A stretch of 64,000 nucleotides of DNA from Kribbella jiaozuonensis (GTDB lineage Bacteria; Actinomycetota; Actinomycetes; Propionibacteriales; Kribbellaceae): assembly GCF_005233875.1 (NCBI RefSeq), contig NZ_SZPZ01000007.1, positions 124,001 to 188,000 of the forward strand, read 5' to 3'. The notes beneath the pieces were generated by a model, which worked only from the letters and a program-made list of their open reading frames with translations, had not been told where the DNA came from and did not search any database. The position numbers and the translations under genes are program-made. Below are positions 8,907-17,933 of the stretch, one piece after another; position 1 is the first letter of the stretch; each line of letters opens with the position of its first letter.

Positions 8907-9905
8907 GTGCCTCGCTCCGTTCTGTTCTCGTTCGCGTCCGACAGTTACCGGTACGCGGTCCGGGAGATCCGCGAGGCGTTCCCGGGCGAGCACCGGTTCG
9001 AGCGGCTCGGGGCCGAGGTGGCGCGGCTGGCGGATACCGCAGTACCGGTCGAGGAGTTCGCGGCGGCGTGTGACGAAGGCCGCATCATGTTCGTCCGGCA
9101 CCTGACCCGGGAGGTCGCGGGCTATCCGCTGGACGACCTGCCGACCGAGTCCGAGCTCGCGACGACGCTCCTCGAGGAGATCTCGGCGAAGTCGGTCGCG
9201 GTGCAGACGTGGGTCGACGGCACCGGCGGCTCGTACCACCACCTGATCGTGGACGCGTTAGCGAGCCGCGGGGTGACGAGCACGCGGTCCGGGCAGGACG
9301 TCGTCGTGTCCGGAGTCGTGGCCGGGAAGCAGTTGCTGATCGGCGTGAACCGGCTGGCGGACAGCTTGTCGGACTGGCCGGGTGGGCGGATGCGGCTGGC
9401 TCGTGGGGACGAGCGGGTGTCGCGGTCGGAGTTCAAGCTGGAGGAGGCGATCGCGACCTTCGGGCTGGAGCTGCCGGCCGGTGGGAAGGCGGTCGATCTG
9501 GGTGCTTCGCCGGGTGGCTGGACGCGGATCCTGCGGCAGCACGGGCAGGAGGTGTGGTCGGTTGATCCGGGTTCGCTGGATCCGCGGCTGCGCGGTGATC
9601 GGCGGATCCATCATGAGGCGACGACCGCGGGCCGCTTCTTCGCGGCGAACCGGGTCCGCTTCGACGTGGTGGTCAACGACATGCGGATGGACCAGCTGAT
9701 GAGTGCCCGGATGATGCTGGACGCGGCGGCTCAGTTACGTCGCGGCGGTCTGGCGATCGTGACGTTGAAGGGCGGCGGCAAGAACCCGCTCGACGGCGCG
9801 CGGCGCGGGATCGACGTCCTGCGCGAGCGGTACGACGTACTGCATGCGCGGCAACTGCATCACAACCGGAACGAGATCACGGTGGTGGCGCGCAAACACG
9901 ACTAG
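8907..9905 (+). CDS. FtsJ-like SAM-dependent rRNA methyltransferase
   Basis: 332 residues from GTG 8907 (V-P-R-S-V-L-F-S-F-A-S). The N-terminal half looks like the THUMP-type RNA-binding region of RlmM-like enzymes. The C-terminal half is a RrmJ/FtsJ Rossmann fold: AVDLGASPGGWTRILRQHG binds SAM, VVVNDMRMDQLMSARMM carries the catalytic Asp region, and GGLAIVTLKGGGKNP supplies a conserved Lys. The likely target is a ribose 2'-O or similar position in 23S rRNA; the exact nucleotide cannot be read from sequence. It stands alone on the plus strand and ends in a strong hairpin that begins inside its last codons. Confidence 0.82.
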   Translation: MPRSVLFSFASDSYRYAVREIREAFPGEHRFERLGAEVARLADTAVPVEEFAAACDEGRIMFVRHLTREVAGYPLDDLPTESELATTLLEEISAKSVAVQTWVDGTGGSYHHLIVDALASRGVTSTRSGQDVVVSGVVAGKQLLIGVNRLADSLSDWPGGRMRLARGDERVSRSEFKLEEAIATFGLELPAGGKAVDLGASPGGWTRILRQHGQEVWSVDPGSLDPRLRGDRRIHHEATTAGRFFAANRVRFDVVVNDMRMDQLMSARMMLDAAAQLRRGGLAIVTLKGGGKNPLDGARRGIDVLRERYDVLHARQLHHNRNEITVVARKHD

Positions 9906-9935
9906 GCGCCCGGGAGGTTTCCCGGGCGCCTAGTC
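9900..9935. terminator. Perfect 16-bp hairpin, bidirectional terminator
   Basis: Arms 9900-9915 and 9920-9935 are exact complements around a GGTT loop. The left arm includes the methyltransferase stop codon. It lies between convergent genes (the methyltransferase and rpmB), so it can stop transcription from both sides. There is no T-run, as is common in high-GC genomes. Confidence 0.85.
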
Positions 9936-9966
9936 GAAAGGCCCTACACGGAGTTAAAGCTGGGGA

Positions 9967-10188
9967 TCAGCCGACGACGCGCTGGACCTTGCCGGCCTTG
10001 ATGCAGGACGTGCAGACCTTCAGCTTGGTCGGGGTTCCCTTGATGATCGCCCGGACCGGCTGGATGTTGGGGTTGAAACGGCGGGGCGTACGAGCCTTGA
10101 CCCGCCGGATCATCGCGCCCTTACCCAGACGGGCAACGCTGTTGCCGAACGTCGGCTGCTTGCCGCAGACATCGCACTTCTTAGACAT
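9967..10188 (-). CDS. rpmB: Ribosomal protein bL28, zinc-binding form
   Basis: Large-subunit ribosomal protein, 73 residues. MSKKCDVCGKQPTFGNSVARLGK is the family N-terminus. CDVC and CTSC make it the C+ (zinc ribbon) form. It has its own promoter upstream and a shared terminator downstream, so it is monocistronic. In many actinobacteria rpmB lies next to the DAK-recG group, as here. Confidence 0.96.
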   Translation of the reverse strand: MSKKCDVCGKQPTFGNSVARLGKGAMIRRVKARTPRRFNPNIQPVRAIIKGTPTKLKVCTSCIKAGKVQRVVG

Positions 10189-10224
10189 GATTCTCCGTGT
10201 TCAGGGTCGTGACACCGACAGACC

Positions 10225-10253
10225 ATGTTACATGGGTGTCAGCGAGCCACCAA
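10225..10253 (-). promoter_or_regulatory. rpmB promoter
   Basis: On the minus strand -35 TTGGTG (10253-10248), a 17-base spacer, then -10 TAACAT (10230-10225). Predicted transcript start near 10218, leaving a leader of about 30 bases before the rpmB ATG at 10188. Confidence 0.6.
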
Positions 10254-10271
10254 TTCGGCTCAGACTCGGCT

Positions 10272-12260
10272 TCAGGACGTGAGGTAGGCCACTTCGTCCT
10301 CGGTCAGCGACACCGAAAGTCCCGGTGTCGAGGTGCGGGTTTCGCTGATGTGACGCGGCCCGATCAGCGGAAATACAGGATACGGCTGGTGCAGCAGCCA
10401 TGCCAAAGCGATGGCGGTCGGCTCGACGCCCTTGGCCTTCGCGAGCTCCCGCGCGCGGTCCAGCCGGCGGAAGTTCTCGTCGGAGTAGAAGCAACGCACG
10501 AGCTCGGAGTCCGAGGTGTCTTCCGGCTTGGCGCGTCCGGTGAAGAACCCGCGGGCCTGGCTCGACCACGGGAACAGCGCGACCTGCCGCTCGCGCAGCC
10601 AGGCCTGCGACTCGTCGTCGGACACGTGCCGGCAGCCGGCCCACGGTACGTCGTACGCGCGGGCGAGGCTGAGGTGGTTGCTGAGCAGCGTGAACGGCTG
10701 CTTGCTGTTCGCCTCGGCGTACGCGTTGGCCGCGTCGAAGCGTTCCAGCGACCAGTTGGAGCCGCCGAACGCCTTGATCCGGCCGGCCTTGAAGTGCTCG
10801 TTGAGGACGTCGACGAACTCCGAGACCGGGATCTCTTCGTTGTCGCGGTGCATCAGGTAGAGGTCGACGTGGTCGGTCTGCAGCCGTTCGAGGCTCTCGT
10901 TCAGCTGCCGCGTGATCGACTCGGGGTCGCAGTACGGCGTGTGCGCGCCCTTGCCGATGACAACGACCTCGTCGCGGTTGCCGCGGGACTTCATCCACTG
11001 CCCGAGCAGACGTTCACCGCGTCCGCCGCCGTAGATGTAGGCCGTGTCGAACGTCGTACCGCCGCGTTCGACGAAGTCGTCGAAGATGACCGCGGCGTGC
11101 GGGAGCGTCTGCTGGTTGTCGACGCCCATGACGAGCCGGGACACGTCCTTGTCCAGGCCGGCCACCTTCCCGTACGTCATGGGGGCGTCGTCGCGCCGGG
11201 CCAGCGGACGTCCGGTCGCGGTCGGGATCGTCGCGTCGTCCCGCTCGCTCGCGTACTGCTGCCCGATCGCGGCCCGCCACTGGTCCTGGACGGTGAGGTT
11301 GCCGAGCGTGTCGGCCCAGCTCATCTCCGGCGCCTCCTGCGCGCCGGCCTGGATCGCCGCCTGCACCGCTTCGGCCTCGGCCGCGTAGATGAGGGCGGGC
11401 TCCGCGGAGATGTCCCGCGGCTCCTCCCCCACCTTGTGCAGGGTGACGTGGTTCGGCTTGCCGTCGCCGCCGAACCACGGGTCCTCGACGACGAGGTACC
11501 CCTCGCTGCCGTAGATCCGGACCTGGTTCTGGTCGCTGAGCCGTACGCCGGTGCTGACCTGCGCGGTGATGCCGCCGTCGAAGAACAGCGTGGCGACCGT
11601 CCATTCGTCGACGCCGGTCTCGCCGACGTGTCCGACCGCGCTGACGGCGGCCGGGTCGGCGAACGGCTGCCCAGCCGCGATGCCCGCGATCAGCCGCGAG
11701 TACGAGACCGGGTAGCCGCCGACGTCGAGGATGCCGCCGCCCGCCAGTTCGTCGGCGAAGATCCGGGACTCCGGCCGGAAGCCCGCCGCGAACGCGAAGG
11801 TGGCCTGGATCTGGTGGACCTTGCCGATCTCGCCGTCGCGGACGAGCTGGGCGACCAGTTTGGTCTGCGGCAGGCACCGGTACATGAACGCTTCCATCAG
11901 GAAGACGTTGTTGCGTACCGCGGCCTCGATCATCGCCTCGGACCAGGCCCGGTTGATCGCGAGCGGTTTCTCGCACAGCACGTGCTTGCCGGCTTCGGCG
12001 GTCTTGATCGCCCACTCGACGTGCATCGGGTGCGGGGTGGCGATGTAGACGGCGTCGACGGTGTCGTCGGCGAGCAGGTCGTCGTACGAGCCGTGCCGGT
12101 GCGCGATGTCCCACTTGTCGGCGAAGGCGTTGGCCGAGTCGAGGGACCGGCTGCCGACGGCGACGACCTCGTTGGTCTTCGACGTCGGCACCTGGCTGGC
12201 GAACCGGGAAGCGATGTTGCCGGTGCCGAGGATGCCCCAGCGGAGCGTTTGGTCAGTCAA
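10272..12260 (-). CDS. Fusion: Gfo/Idh/MocA dehydrogenase plus aldo/keto reductase
   Basis: 662 residues with two oxidoreductases in one chain. Residues 1-350 are a Gfo/Idh/MocA protein: the Rossmann loop GILGTGNIASRF at 9-20 and the catalytic EKP at 97-99. Residues 361-662 are an aldo/keto reductase with the full tetrad D405, Y410 (FDTAYIY), K437 (VIGKG) and H471 (LMHRD). The joint (about 345-360) is a short polar stretch. It is the last gene of the sugar ABC operon, 31 bases after a permease gene, so a role in oxidising and reducing the imported sugar is likely; the substrate is unknown. The start is TTG 12260 with a poor ribosome site. I see no frameshift at the joint. Confidence 0.88.
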   Translation of the reverse strand: MTDQTLRWGILGTGNIASRFASQVPTSKTNEVVAVGSRSLDSANAFADKWDIAHRHGSYDDLLADDTVDAVYIATPHPMHVEWAIKTAEAGKHVLCEKPLAINRAWSEAMIEAAVRNNVFLMEAFMYRCLPQTKLVAQLVRDGEIGKVHQIQATFAFAAGFRPESRIFADELAGGGILDVGGYPVSYSRLIAGIAAGQPFADPAAVSAVGHVGETGVDEWTVATLFFDGGITAQVSTGVRLSDQNQVRIYGSEGYLVVEDPWFGGDGKPNHVTLHKVGEEPRDISAEPALIYAAEAEAVQAAIQAGAQEAPEMSWADTLGNLTVQDQWRAAIGQQYASERDDATIPTATGRPLARRDDAPMTYGKVAGLDKDVSRLVMGVDNQQTLPHAAVIFDDFVERGGTTFDTAYIYGGGRGERLLGQWMKSRGNRDEVVVIGKGAHTPYCDPESITRQLNESLERLQTDHVDLYLMHRDNEEIPVSEFVDVLNEHFKAGRIKAFGGSNWSLERFDAANAYAEANSKQPFTLLSNHLSLARAYDVPWAGCRHVSDDESQAWLRERQVALFPWSSQARGFFTGRAKPEDTSDSELVRCFYSDENFRRLDRARELAKAKGVEPTAIALAWLLHQPYPVFPLIGPRHISETRTSTPGLSVSLTEDEVAYLTS

Positions 12261-12291
12261 AAGGAGTCCCGTTGTGATTGTTGGTTTCAGG

Positions 12292-13119
12292 TCAGAACTT
12301 CATGGCGCCTGCCGCCAGATCGGCGATGAACGAACGCGCGCCGATCAGGAAGACGCCGATCAGGGGGATGACGCTCATCAGGGCACCGGCCATCACCATC
12401 GAGTAGTCGGTGCCGTAGATGCCGTTGAGCTGGTCGAGGGCGACCTGCAGGGTGAGGCGGTTCGGGTCGGTCATCACGATCAGCGGCCAGAGGTAGTCGT
12501 TCCAGACGTTGATGAACGTGAAGATGCCGAGGAAGGCGAGCCCGGGCCGCAGTACCGGCAGACCGACGGTGAGGTACTGCCGGAAGAAGCCGGCGCCGTC
12601 GACCTTGGCGGCCGAGATGAGTTCGTCGGGGATCGCGCCGCGGGCGTACTGGCGCATCCAGAAGATCCCGAACGCGTTCGCGGCGCCGGGGATGATGAGT
12701 GCTTTCAGCGAGCCGATCCAGCCGAACTCGGCGAGTGTGACGAACTGCGGGACCAGCGACAGCTGGGTCGGGATCATGAAGGTCGCGAGCAGGATCGCGA
12801 ACAGGACGTTTCGGCCGGGGAAGTCGTACTTCGCGAACGCGAACGCGGCGAGCGAGTCGAAGAACAGCACCAGCACGGTCACTCCGAGCGAGGCGATCAG
12901 GGTGAGCAGCATCGACCCGAAGAAGTCGATGTTGTCGAGCACCTTGCCCATGTTCTCGAACAGGTGGGATCCGATCCACAGCCGGGGCGGGTAGGTGAAG
13001 ATGTCCGGCGTCGTGTTGGACGCCATCACCACCATCCAGTAGAAGGGAAAGAGCGAGACCAGGACGCCGAGCATGAGCACGACGTGGCCGACGGCGGTGC
13101 GTAGGCGCTCAATGGACAT
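12292..13119 (-). CDS. Sugar ABC transporter permease, MalG type
   Basis: Inner-membrane permease of a CUT1 carbohydrate importer, 275 residues from ATG 13119. I prefer this start because GGGAGG lies six bases upstream; the longer frame would begin inside that site. About six membrane segments are visible, beginning with VVLMLGVLVSLFPFYWMVV. The EAA loop that contacts the ATPase is recognisable at DELISAAKVDGAGFFRQYL. It overlaps the stop of the MalF-type gene by 11 bases. Confidence 0.9.
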   Translation of the reverse strand: MSIERLRTAVGHVVLMLGVLVSLFPFYWMVVMASNTTPDIFTYPPRLWIGSHLFENMGKVLDNIDFFGSMLLTLIASLGVTVLVLFFDSLAAFAFAKYDFPGRNVLFAILLATFMIPTQLSLVPQFVTLAEFGWIGSLKALIIPGAANAFGIFWMRQYARGAIPDELISAAKVDGAGFFRQYLTVGLPVLRPGLAFLGIFTFINVWNDYLWPLIVMTDPNRLTLQVALDQLNGIYGTDYSMVMAGALMSVIPLIGVFLIGARSFIADLAAGAMKF

Positions 13120-14140
13120 CTGCGGCCTCCCTCTTGGCATTCTGGGCTGCGATCTTGCGTTCCACCCGCCGAGCGGCGCGTCGGGTCAGGCGTTCGTCGT
13201 CGTTGCCGCCGATCAGCCGCCAGTTGATGATGCTGAACAGCACGATCAGGATGAACAGCGCCCAGCCGACGGCGGCGCCGTACCCGAACTGGTTGTTGAT
13301 GAACGCGGACTGGTACAGGTACGAGACGATCGTCAGGCCGGCGTCGCCCGGTCCGCCGATGTTGTTGGTGTCGCCGAACAGCACGCGGGACTCGGTGAAG
13401 ATCTGCAGTCCGCCGATGGTCGAGGTGACCGCGGTGAACAGGATGACCGGCCGCATCATCGGCACGGTGATCCGCCAGAACGTCTGCCGTGGACTCGCGC
13501 CGTCGACCTTGGCGGCTTCGTAGACGTCTGCCGAGATCGCCTGCAGTCCGGCGAGGTAGATGATCGCGTTGTAGCCGACCCAGCGCCAGGTGACGATGGT
13601 TGCGATCGCGATCTTGATGCCCCACGGCGAGGTGAGCCATTCGACCTGGCCGACGCCGATGGATTGCAGGAACGCGTTCAGCAGGCCGAAGTTGTTGCTG
13701 AAGATCGAGCCGAACACGAGGGTGATCGCGACCACCGAGGTGACGTTCGGGATGAAGTAGGCGATCCGGTAGAAGGTGCGGAGCCGGGTCGCGTTGTGCA
13801 GCGCGTTGGCGATGACCAGCGCGAGCAGCAGCATCGGCACGGTGGACAGCACCCAGATGATCAGCGTGTTGCCGATCGTCTTCCAGAACGTGGCGTCGGT
13901 GAGCAGGTAGTGGTACTGCTCCAGGCCGACCCACTTCATCTGCCCGATGCCGTCCCAGGAGTGGAACGAGATCCAGATCGAGAACAGCACCGGGAACGCG
14001 CCGAAGATCGCGAACAGGATGAAGAACGGCGCGACCGCGGCGTACTGCGGCATCGCCTGCTTGTACTTGTTCGGCGGTTTGTCGGCTGTCGCGGCGGCCG
14101 TGGTCACTGCGGCCGGGGCGGCTTTGCTGGTGACTGCCAT
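13109..14140 (-). CDS. Sugar ABC transporter permease, MalF type
   Basis: 343-residue partner permease. A flexible Ala/Thr-rich N-terminus of about 30 residues is followed by YAAVAPFFILFAIFGAFPVLFSIWISFHSW, the usual first membrane segment of MalF/UgpA permeases, and about six segments in all. The EAA loop is at ADVYEAAKVDGASPRQTFW. It begins one base after the stop of the binding-protein gene. No ATPase gene lies in this operon, so a shared MsiK-like ATPase encoded elsewhere is expected (inference). Confidence 0.9.
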   Translation of the reverse strand: MAVTSKAAPAAVTTAAATADKPPNKYKQAMPQYAAVAPFFILFAIFGAFPVLFSIWISFHSWDGIGQMKWVGLEQYHYLLTDATFWKTIGNTLIIWVLSTVPMLLLALVIANALHNATRLRTFYRIAYFIPNVTSVVAITLVFGSIFSNNFGLLNAFLQSIGVGQVEWLTSPWGIKIAIATIVTWRWVGYNAIIYLAGLQAISADVYEAAKVDGASPRQTFWRITVPMMRPVILFTAVTSTIGGLQIFTESRVLFGDTNNIGGPGDAGLTIVSYLYQSAFINNQFGYGAAVGWALFILIVLFSIINWRLIGGNDDERLTRRAARRVERKIAAQNAKREAADVH

Positions 14141-14141
14141 G

Positions 14142-15422
14142 TCAGATCGCCCCCGCTCGGGTCAGTTCGCGCTGTACCTGGCGCTGGGCGTCGGCCCAGG
14201 CCTGGTCGGGGTCCTTGCCGGCCGCCTCGATGTTGACGAGCTCGGAGCTGATGGGCGTGTCGATGATCGTGTCGTACGGCGAGAAGTACGCGCCCGGGTA
14301 CTTCTTCGCGGAGTCCGCGAACACGTCGACGATCTGCTGCCCGCCGAAGAACGGGTCGGGCGCGGTCAGCGTCTTGTCCGTGTACGTCGCGGGCGTGGAC
14401 GGGAACAGCACCGGGTCGAGGAACGCCTGGGCCTGGTTCTTCGACGACTCGAGCCAGCTGATGAACGCGAAAGCCGCCTGGGGGTTCTTGCAGTACTTCG
14501 TGATCGCCAGGAAGGACCCGCCCTTGTTGCCGGCGCCACCAGGAGCCGCCGTCACCCGCCAGAGTCCCTTGGTCTTCGGGGCCGCGTTCTTCGGTCCTAG
14601 CTGCGCCCACCAGACCGCAGCGTTGTACGCGACGAGCTTGCCGTTGGTGACGACGGCGTTCTTGTCGGTCGAGTTCTGTGCGTTGGCCGACAGCCCTTCC
14701 TTCACCACCCGGACGGAGAGGTCGAAGGCCTCCCGGACGTGGTCCTGGTCGCCGATGTACTGGCCGTCCTCCGACATGTAGCGCTTCGACTGCTGCGCCA
14801 TCCGGTAGCCGTAGATGCCGGTGATGTTGTCGGTGATCGCCGAGCCGGGGACGGACTGCTTGAGCTTCTTGCCGAGCTGGATGTAGGTGTCCCAGTCGGG
14901 CGCGAGCTGCGCGACCGCGGCGGGATCGATGTCGATCCCGGCCTTCTGGAAGATGTCGGTCCGGTAGAACAACGCGGTCGGCCCGGTGTCCATCGGGTAG
15001 GCCATCATCTTGTCGTCCGGCGTGATCCCGAGCTTCCACTTCCAGGGCAGGAAGTCCTTCTCGAGGTCCTTGGCGCCGAGCTCGTTGAGATCGTGGAACT
15101 GGTCGGCGTTCGGGAAGTACGTCGCGACGTCGTCGTTGATCGCGACGATGTCCGGGACGAGGGACTTGCCGGCCAGGGCGGTCAGCACCTTGGTCTTGTA
15201 GTTGCTGCCGATCCGGGTCATCGCCAGCTTGATGCCGTCGTACCCCGGGACCGCCTTCTCCGCCTGACCGATCAGACCGTCGTTGACGGAGCCGACCCAT
15301 GTCCACATGCTGAGCTCGTTCGATCCGCCCAGTGAGCTGCGGGAGCCGCAGCCGGTGAGTCCCGCGGCGGCTGCGGCTGCGGAGCCGCCGACCGCGAGGA
15401 AGTGCCTTCTGCTCAACGTCAT
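14142..15422 (-). CDS. Sugar ABC transporter solute-binding lipoprotein
   Basis: 426-residue extracellular binding protein of family 1. The N-terminus has both a Tat-like SRRHFL and a lipobox LTGC with the lipidated Cys at 25, so it should be exported and anchored to the outer face of the membrane. The body has typical elements such as NELSMWTWVGSVNDGL and PMDTGPTALFYRTDIFQKAG. It is the first gene of a minus-strand operon: binding protein, MalF-type, MalG-type, then the dehydrogenase/reductase fusion. The ligand cannot be named from sequence. Confidence 0.92.
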   Translation of the reverse strand: MTLSRRHFLAVGGSAAAAAAGLTGCGSRSSLGGSNELSMWTWVGSVNDGLIGQAEKAVPGYDGIKLAMTRIGSNYKTKVLTALAGKSLVPDIVAINDDVATYFPNADQFHDLNELGAKDLEKDFLPWKWKLGITPDDKMMAYPMDTGPTALFYRTDIFQKAGIDIDPAAVAQLAPDWDTYIQLGKKLKQSVPGSAITDNITGIYGYRMAQQSKRYMSEDGQYIGDQDHVREAFDLSVRVVKEGLSANAQNSTDKNAVVTNGKLVAYNAAVWWAQLGPKNAAPKTKGLWRVTAAPGGAGNKGGSFLAITKYCKNPQAAFAFISWLESSKNQAQAFLDPVLFPSTPATYTDKTLTAPDPFFGGQQIVDVFADSAKKYPGAYFSPYDTIIDTPISSELVNIEAAGKDPDQAWADAQRQVQRELTRAGAI

Positions 15423-15541
15423 AGCCTCACCTGGCGCTTTCTGTTGGATTTCGCCGGAAGGTGTCCAGATATGTTTACGTAGCCATTAGGTAAGCGCATA
15501 CCGACTGAACCGGTCAAGGTGCCGGTGACAAGATTGGGCTC
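15423..15541 (-). promoter_or_regulatory. Promoter region of the sugar ABC operon
   Basis: Between the divergent ABC operon and a HAD gene. On the minus strand a TTGACC is followed 18 bases later by TTACCT. The small dyad GGTA-N6-TACC overlaps that -10, which would suit a local repressor. No regulator gene is adjacent, so its identity is open. Confidence 0.4.
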
Positions 15542-16162
15542 ATGATGATGCGTGCCGTCACCGCCGTCCTCTTCGATGCCGATGGCGTCGTCCAGCGCCC
15601 GACCTCCGATTGGTGGGGGCGGCTGTCGTCGCTCGTTCCTGCGGATGGGGAGGCGTTCGTGGCGGATCTGATGGCGGCGGAGAAGCCGTGCCTGGTCGGC
15701 AAGGTCGACTTCCGGGACGCGCTGGCCGACGTACTGCGGCGGTGGAACTCGACCGCGTCCGTGGACGAGGCGCTGGAGCCGTGGAGCTGGTTCGCGGCTG
15801 AGCCTGGGGTTGTGTCGTTGATCTCTTCTCTGCGGGCTGCTGGGGTGGGGTGCCATCTGGCGACCAACCAGCAGGCGTACCGACGGGCTCTCATGCAGGA
15901 CGAGCGGGGGTACGGCGCTTGGTTCGACCAGACGTTCTACTCGTGCGACCTGGGGCTGGCGAAGCCGGATCCGGCGTACTTCCGGGCGATTCTCGGGGCG
16001 CTGGACCTGCCTGCTTCGTCGGTCCTGTTTGTGGACGACAACGTCGCCAATGTGGAGGCTGCTTTGGGGGTTGGGTTGCGGGCGGAGCTGTACGACCTGT
16101 CGGCCGGGGTGCCGGCGTTGGCGGAGCTGCTTCGCCGTTATGAACTGCCCGTTCCGGCCTGA
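15542..16162 (+). CDS. HAD-superfamily phosphatase
   Basis: 206-residue haloacid-dehalogenase-like hydrolase. Motif I is LFDADGVVQRP with both nucleophilic aspartates, a Lys is in GLAKPDPAYF, and motif IV is VLFVDDNVANVEAA. The helical cap is short, as in subfamily I. It stands alone on the plus strand, divergent from the ABC operon; a sugar phosphate is a plausible substrate but this is inference. Three ATG codons start the frame; I kept the first. Confidence 0.85.
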   Translation: MMMRAVTAVLFDADGVVQRPTSDWWGRLSSLVPADGEAFVADLMAAEKPCLVGKVDFRDALADVLRRWNSTASVDEALEPWSWFAAEPGVVSLISSLRAAGVGCHLATNQQAYRRALMQDERGYGAWFDQTFYSCDLGLAKPDPAYFRAILGALDLPASSVLFVDDNVANVEAALGVGLRAELYDLSAGVPALAELLRRYELPVPA

Positions 16163-16249
16163 GGTCTTGTGATGGAGTGACGGCTGTGGCATCGTCGCCG
16201 TCCAGTTGACAACGAAGGACATCCACCAGCCGCTCCCTGGAGGCCTCCT

Positions 16250-17896
16250 ATGTCCGATCGCTTCGCGCTCTCCCGTCGACGACTGCTCGGCCTGACCGCG
16301 GGGGTGGGTCTTGGTGCCGCTGTCTCGCCGTCCCTCGCCTTCGGGTCTTCGCCGTCCTCCGCGTATCCCAAGGGGCAGCGACCTCGGGTCCTGAACGTGT
16401 TGACCGAGGACTCCCTCTCCCCCGCCGAGCGCACACTCGCGACAACCCTCCAGGGCCTGATGACCCGCCGCGGCGGCGAGTCCCTCTACCTGAACCTGCC
16501 GACCTTGGGCTACCAGCACTGGCTCGACGGCCTCATCTCGCAGTACGGCATCCGCGTCCGAACCGAAGACCTGTGGAAAACCGTCGGCCGCTCCGGCATA
16601 CGCGGATATGTTCTCTTCCGTACGGGCACTCCGTCGGTCAACGTCGCGACCACGCTCGCCGGCGTGACGGGTGCTGTAGCCATCGAGGAAAGCTTGGAGG
16701 CACTCGCGATCCAGCACGGATTGCGCAAAGTCCTGGACGTGCGGGACAAGGACGACCGCTGGGTGTTCGAGACGTACTGGCCCCGCCTACGACACGACGT
16801 CGTGGTCGAGCAGCGCGCCGACTTCCCGGAGCGGCTCCGGGACTACGTCACGATGGCTGGGACGCTCGCCTTCTTCGACGGCAACTCGGACTTCCGCGCC
16901 CAGGTAGTCAGCGCCCTGACCGACGACGGCACAGTCATCGGCTGGGGCGACGCCTCGAACGGCGAAGACGCATTCATCGGGGTCAACTCGAGCACGGGCG
17001 TAAAAGCCCTGCCCGCCGACCACGCACGCAACCTGTCAGTGCTGTCAGGAATCCGAGAAGACCACCTGACCCAACGAGGCCGCGCGTTCGACCCCGCCCT
17101 ACGCCCAGCGCCGTCCACCGCTCAACCGACGAACGGACCACAGAGCGGAGGGGGTGGGGGGAGGGCCCTCGAACCAGCACCGGACCCCAACGCCCACTAC
17201 GTCAGCTTCCTCATCACCGACGGCGACAACATCCAATGGGCGCTCGGCGACTTCCCGACCGACCCACGCTGGTTCGGCAGCCCGCGCCGCGGTGAGGTCG
17301 ACCTCGGCTGGGGCATCTCCCCCTCCCTGATCGACCTGGCCCCGTCCGTAATGCGCTGGTTCTACGAGCAATCCGAGACAGACCGCTGGGTCGTCGGCCC
17401 GTCCGGCGCCGGCTACATGTACCCAAGCCGCTACCCCACCGCCGCCCTCGAGAAGCACACCGCGTCACTTGCCAACGCGATGGGCCGAGCTGACCTCTCC
17501 GTTGCCCAGATCATCGACTTCAACGCCTTCGAGAACACCCGCCTCTGGTCGTCATACCTCAAGCGCCGCGAGATCGACGGCCTGATCTACCTCGAGTACT
17601 CCCGGTACGACGGCCTCAAGGGCAAGGTCGTCTGGTCGGAAGGCAAGCCGGTGATCTCAGCCCGCACCATGCTGTGGGACGGGCTCGACGGCGCCGACGA
17701 GGCATCCGTCACCGCCGAACTCAACGCCGCCACCCGCAACCCGCACTCCACCGCCGGCTACTCGATCGTCGTCTGGCACGCCTGGAGCAAATCCGTCGAC
17801 AACGTACTGTCCGTCGTCAGCAACCTCGCCCCACACGTCAAAGTCATCCCGCCCGACACCCTGGTCCGCATGGTCGGCAAGTACGCCAAGCCCTAG
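16250..17896 (+). CDS. Secreted GxGYxYP-domain protein (putative glycoside hydrolase)
   Basis: 548 residues. The N-terminus RFALSRRRLLGLTAGVGLGAA is a twin-arginine export signal. The family name motif is present as GAGYMYP near residue 385, within VVGPSGAGYMYPSRYP. GxGYxYP proteins are annotated as putative carbohydrate-active enzymes; no activity is known to me. A Gly/Pro-rich linker (about residues 290-312) separates the N- and C-terminal domains, which then read VSFLITDGDNIQWALGDF. The ribosome site GGAGG is part of a perfect palindrome GGAGGCCTCC just before the ATG, so it may be masked in folded mRNA. It seems monocistronic. Confidence 0.8.
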   Translation: MSDRFALSRRRLLGLTAGVGLGAAVSPSLAFGSSPSSAYPKGQRPRVLNVLTEDSLSPAERTLATTLQGLMTRRGGESLYLNLPTLGYQHWLDGLISQYGIRVRTEDLWKTVGRSGIRGYVLFRTGTPSVNVATTLAGVTGAVAIEESLEALAIQHGLRKVLDVRDKDDRWVFETYWPRLRHDVVVEQRADFPERLRDYVTMAGTLAFFDGNSDFRAQVVSALTDDGTVIGWGDASNGEDAFIGVNSSTGVKALPADHARNLSVLSGIREDHLTQRGRAFDPALRPAPSTAQPTNGPQSGGGGGRALEPAPDPNAHYVSFLITDGDNIQWALGDFPTDPRWFGSPRRGEVDLGWGISPSLIDLAPSVMRWFYEQSETDRWVVGPSGAGYMYPSRYPTAALEKHTASLANAMGRADLSVAQIIDFNAFENTRLWSSYLKRREIDGLIYLEYSRYDGLKGKVVWSEGKPVISARTMLWDGLDGADEASVTAELNAATRNPHSTAGYSIVVWHAWSKSVDNVLSVVSNLAPHVKVIPPDTLVRMVGKYAKP

Positions 17897-17933
17897 CCGT
17901 CAACACATCATTGCCCACAGCAACGAGAGCGAT

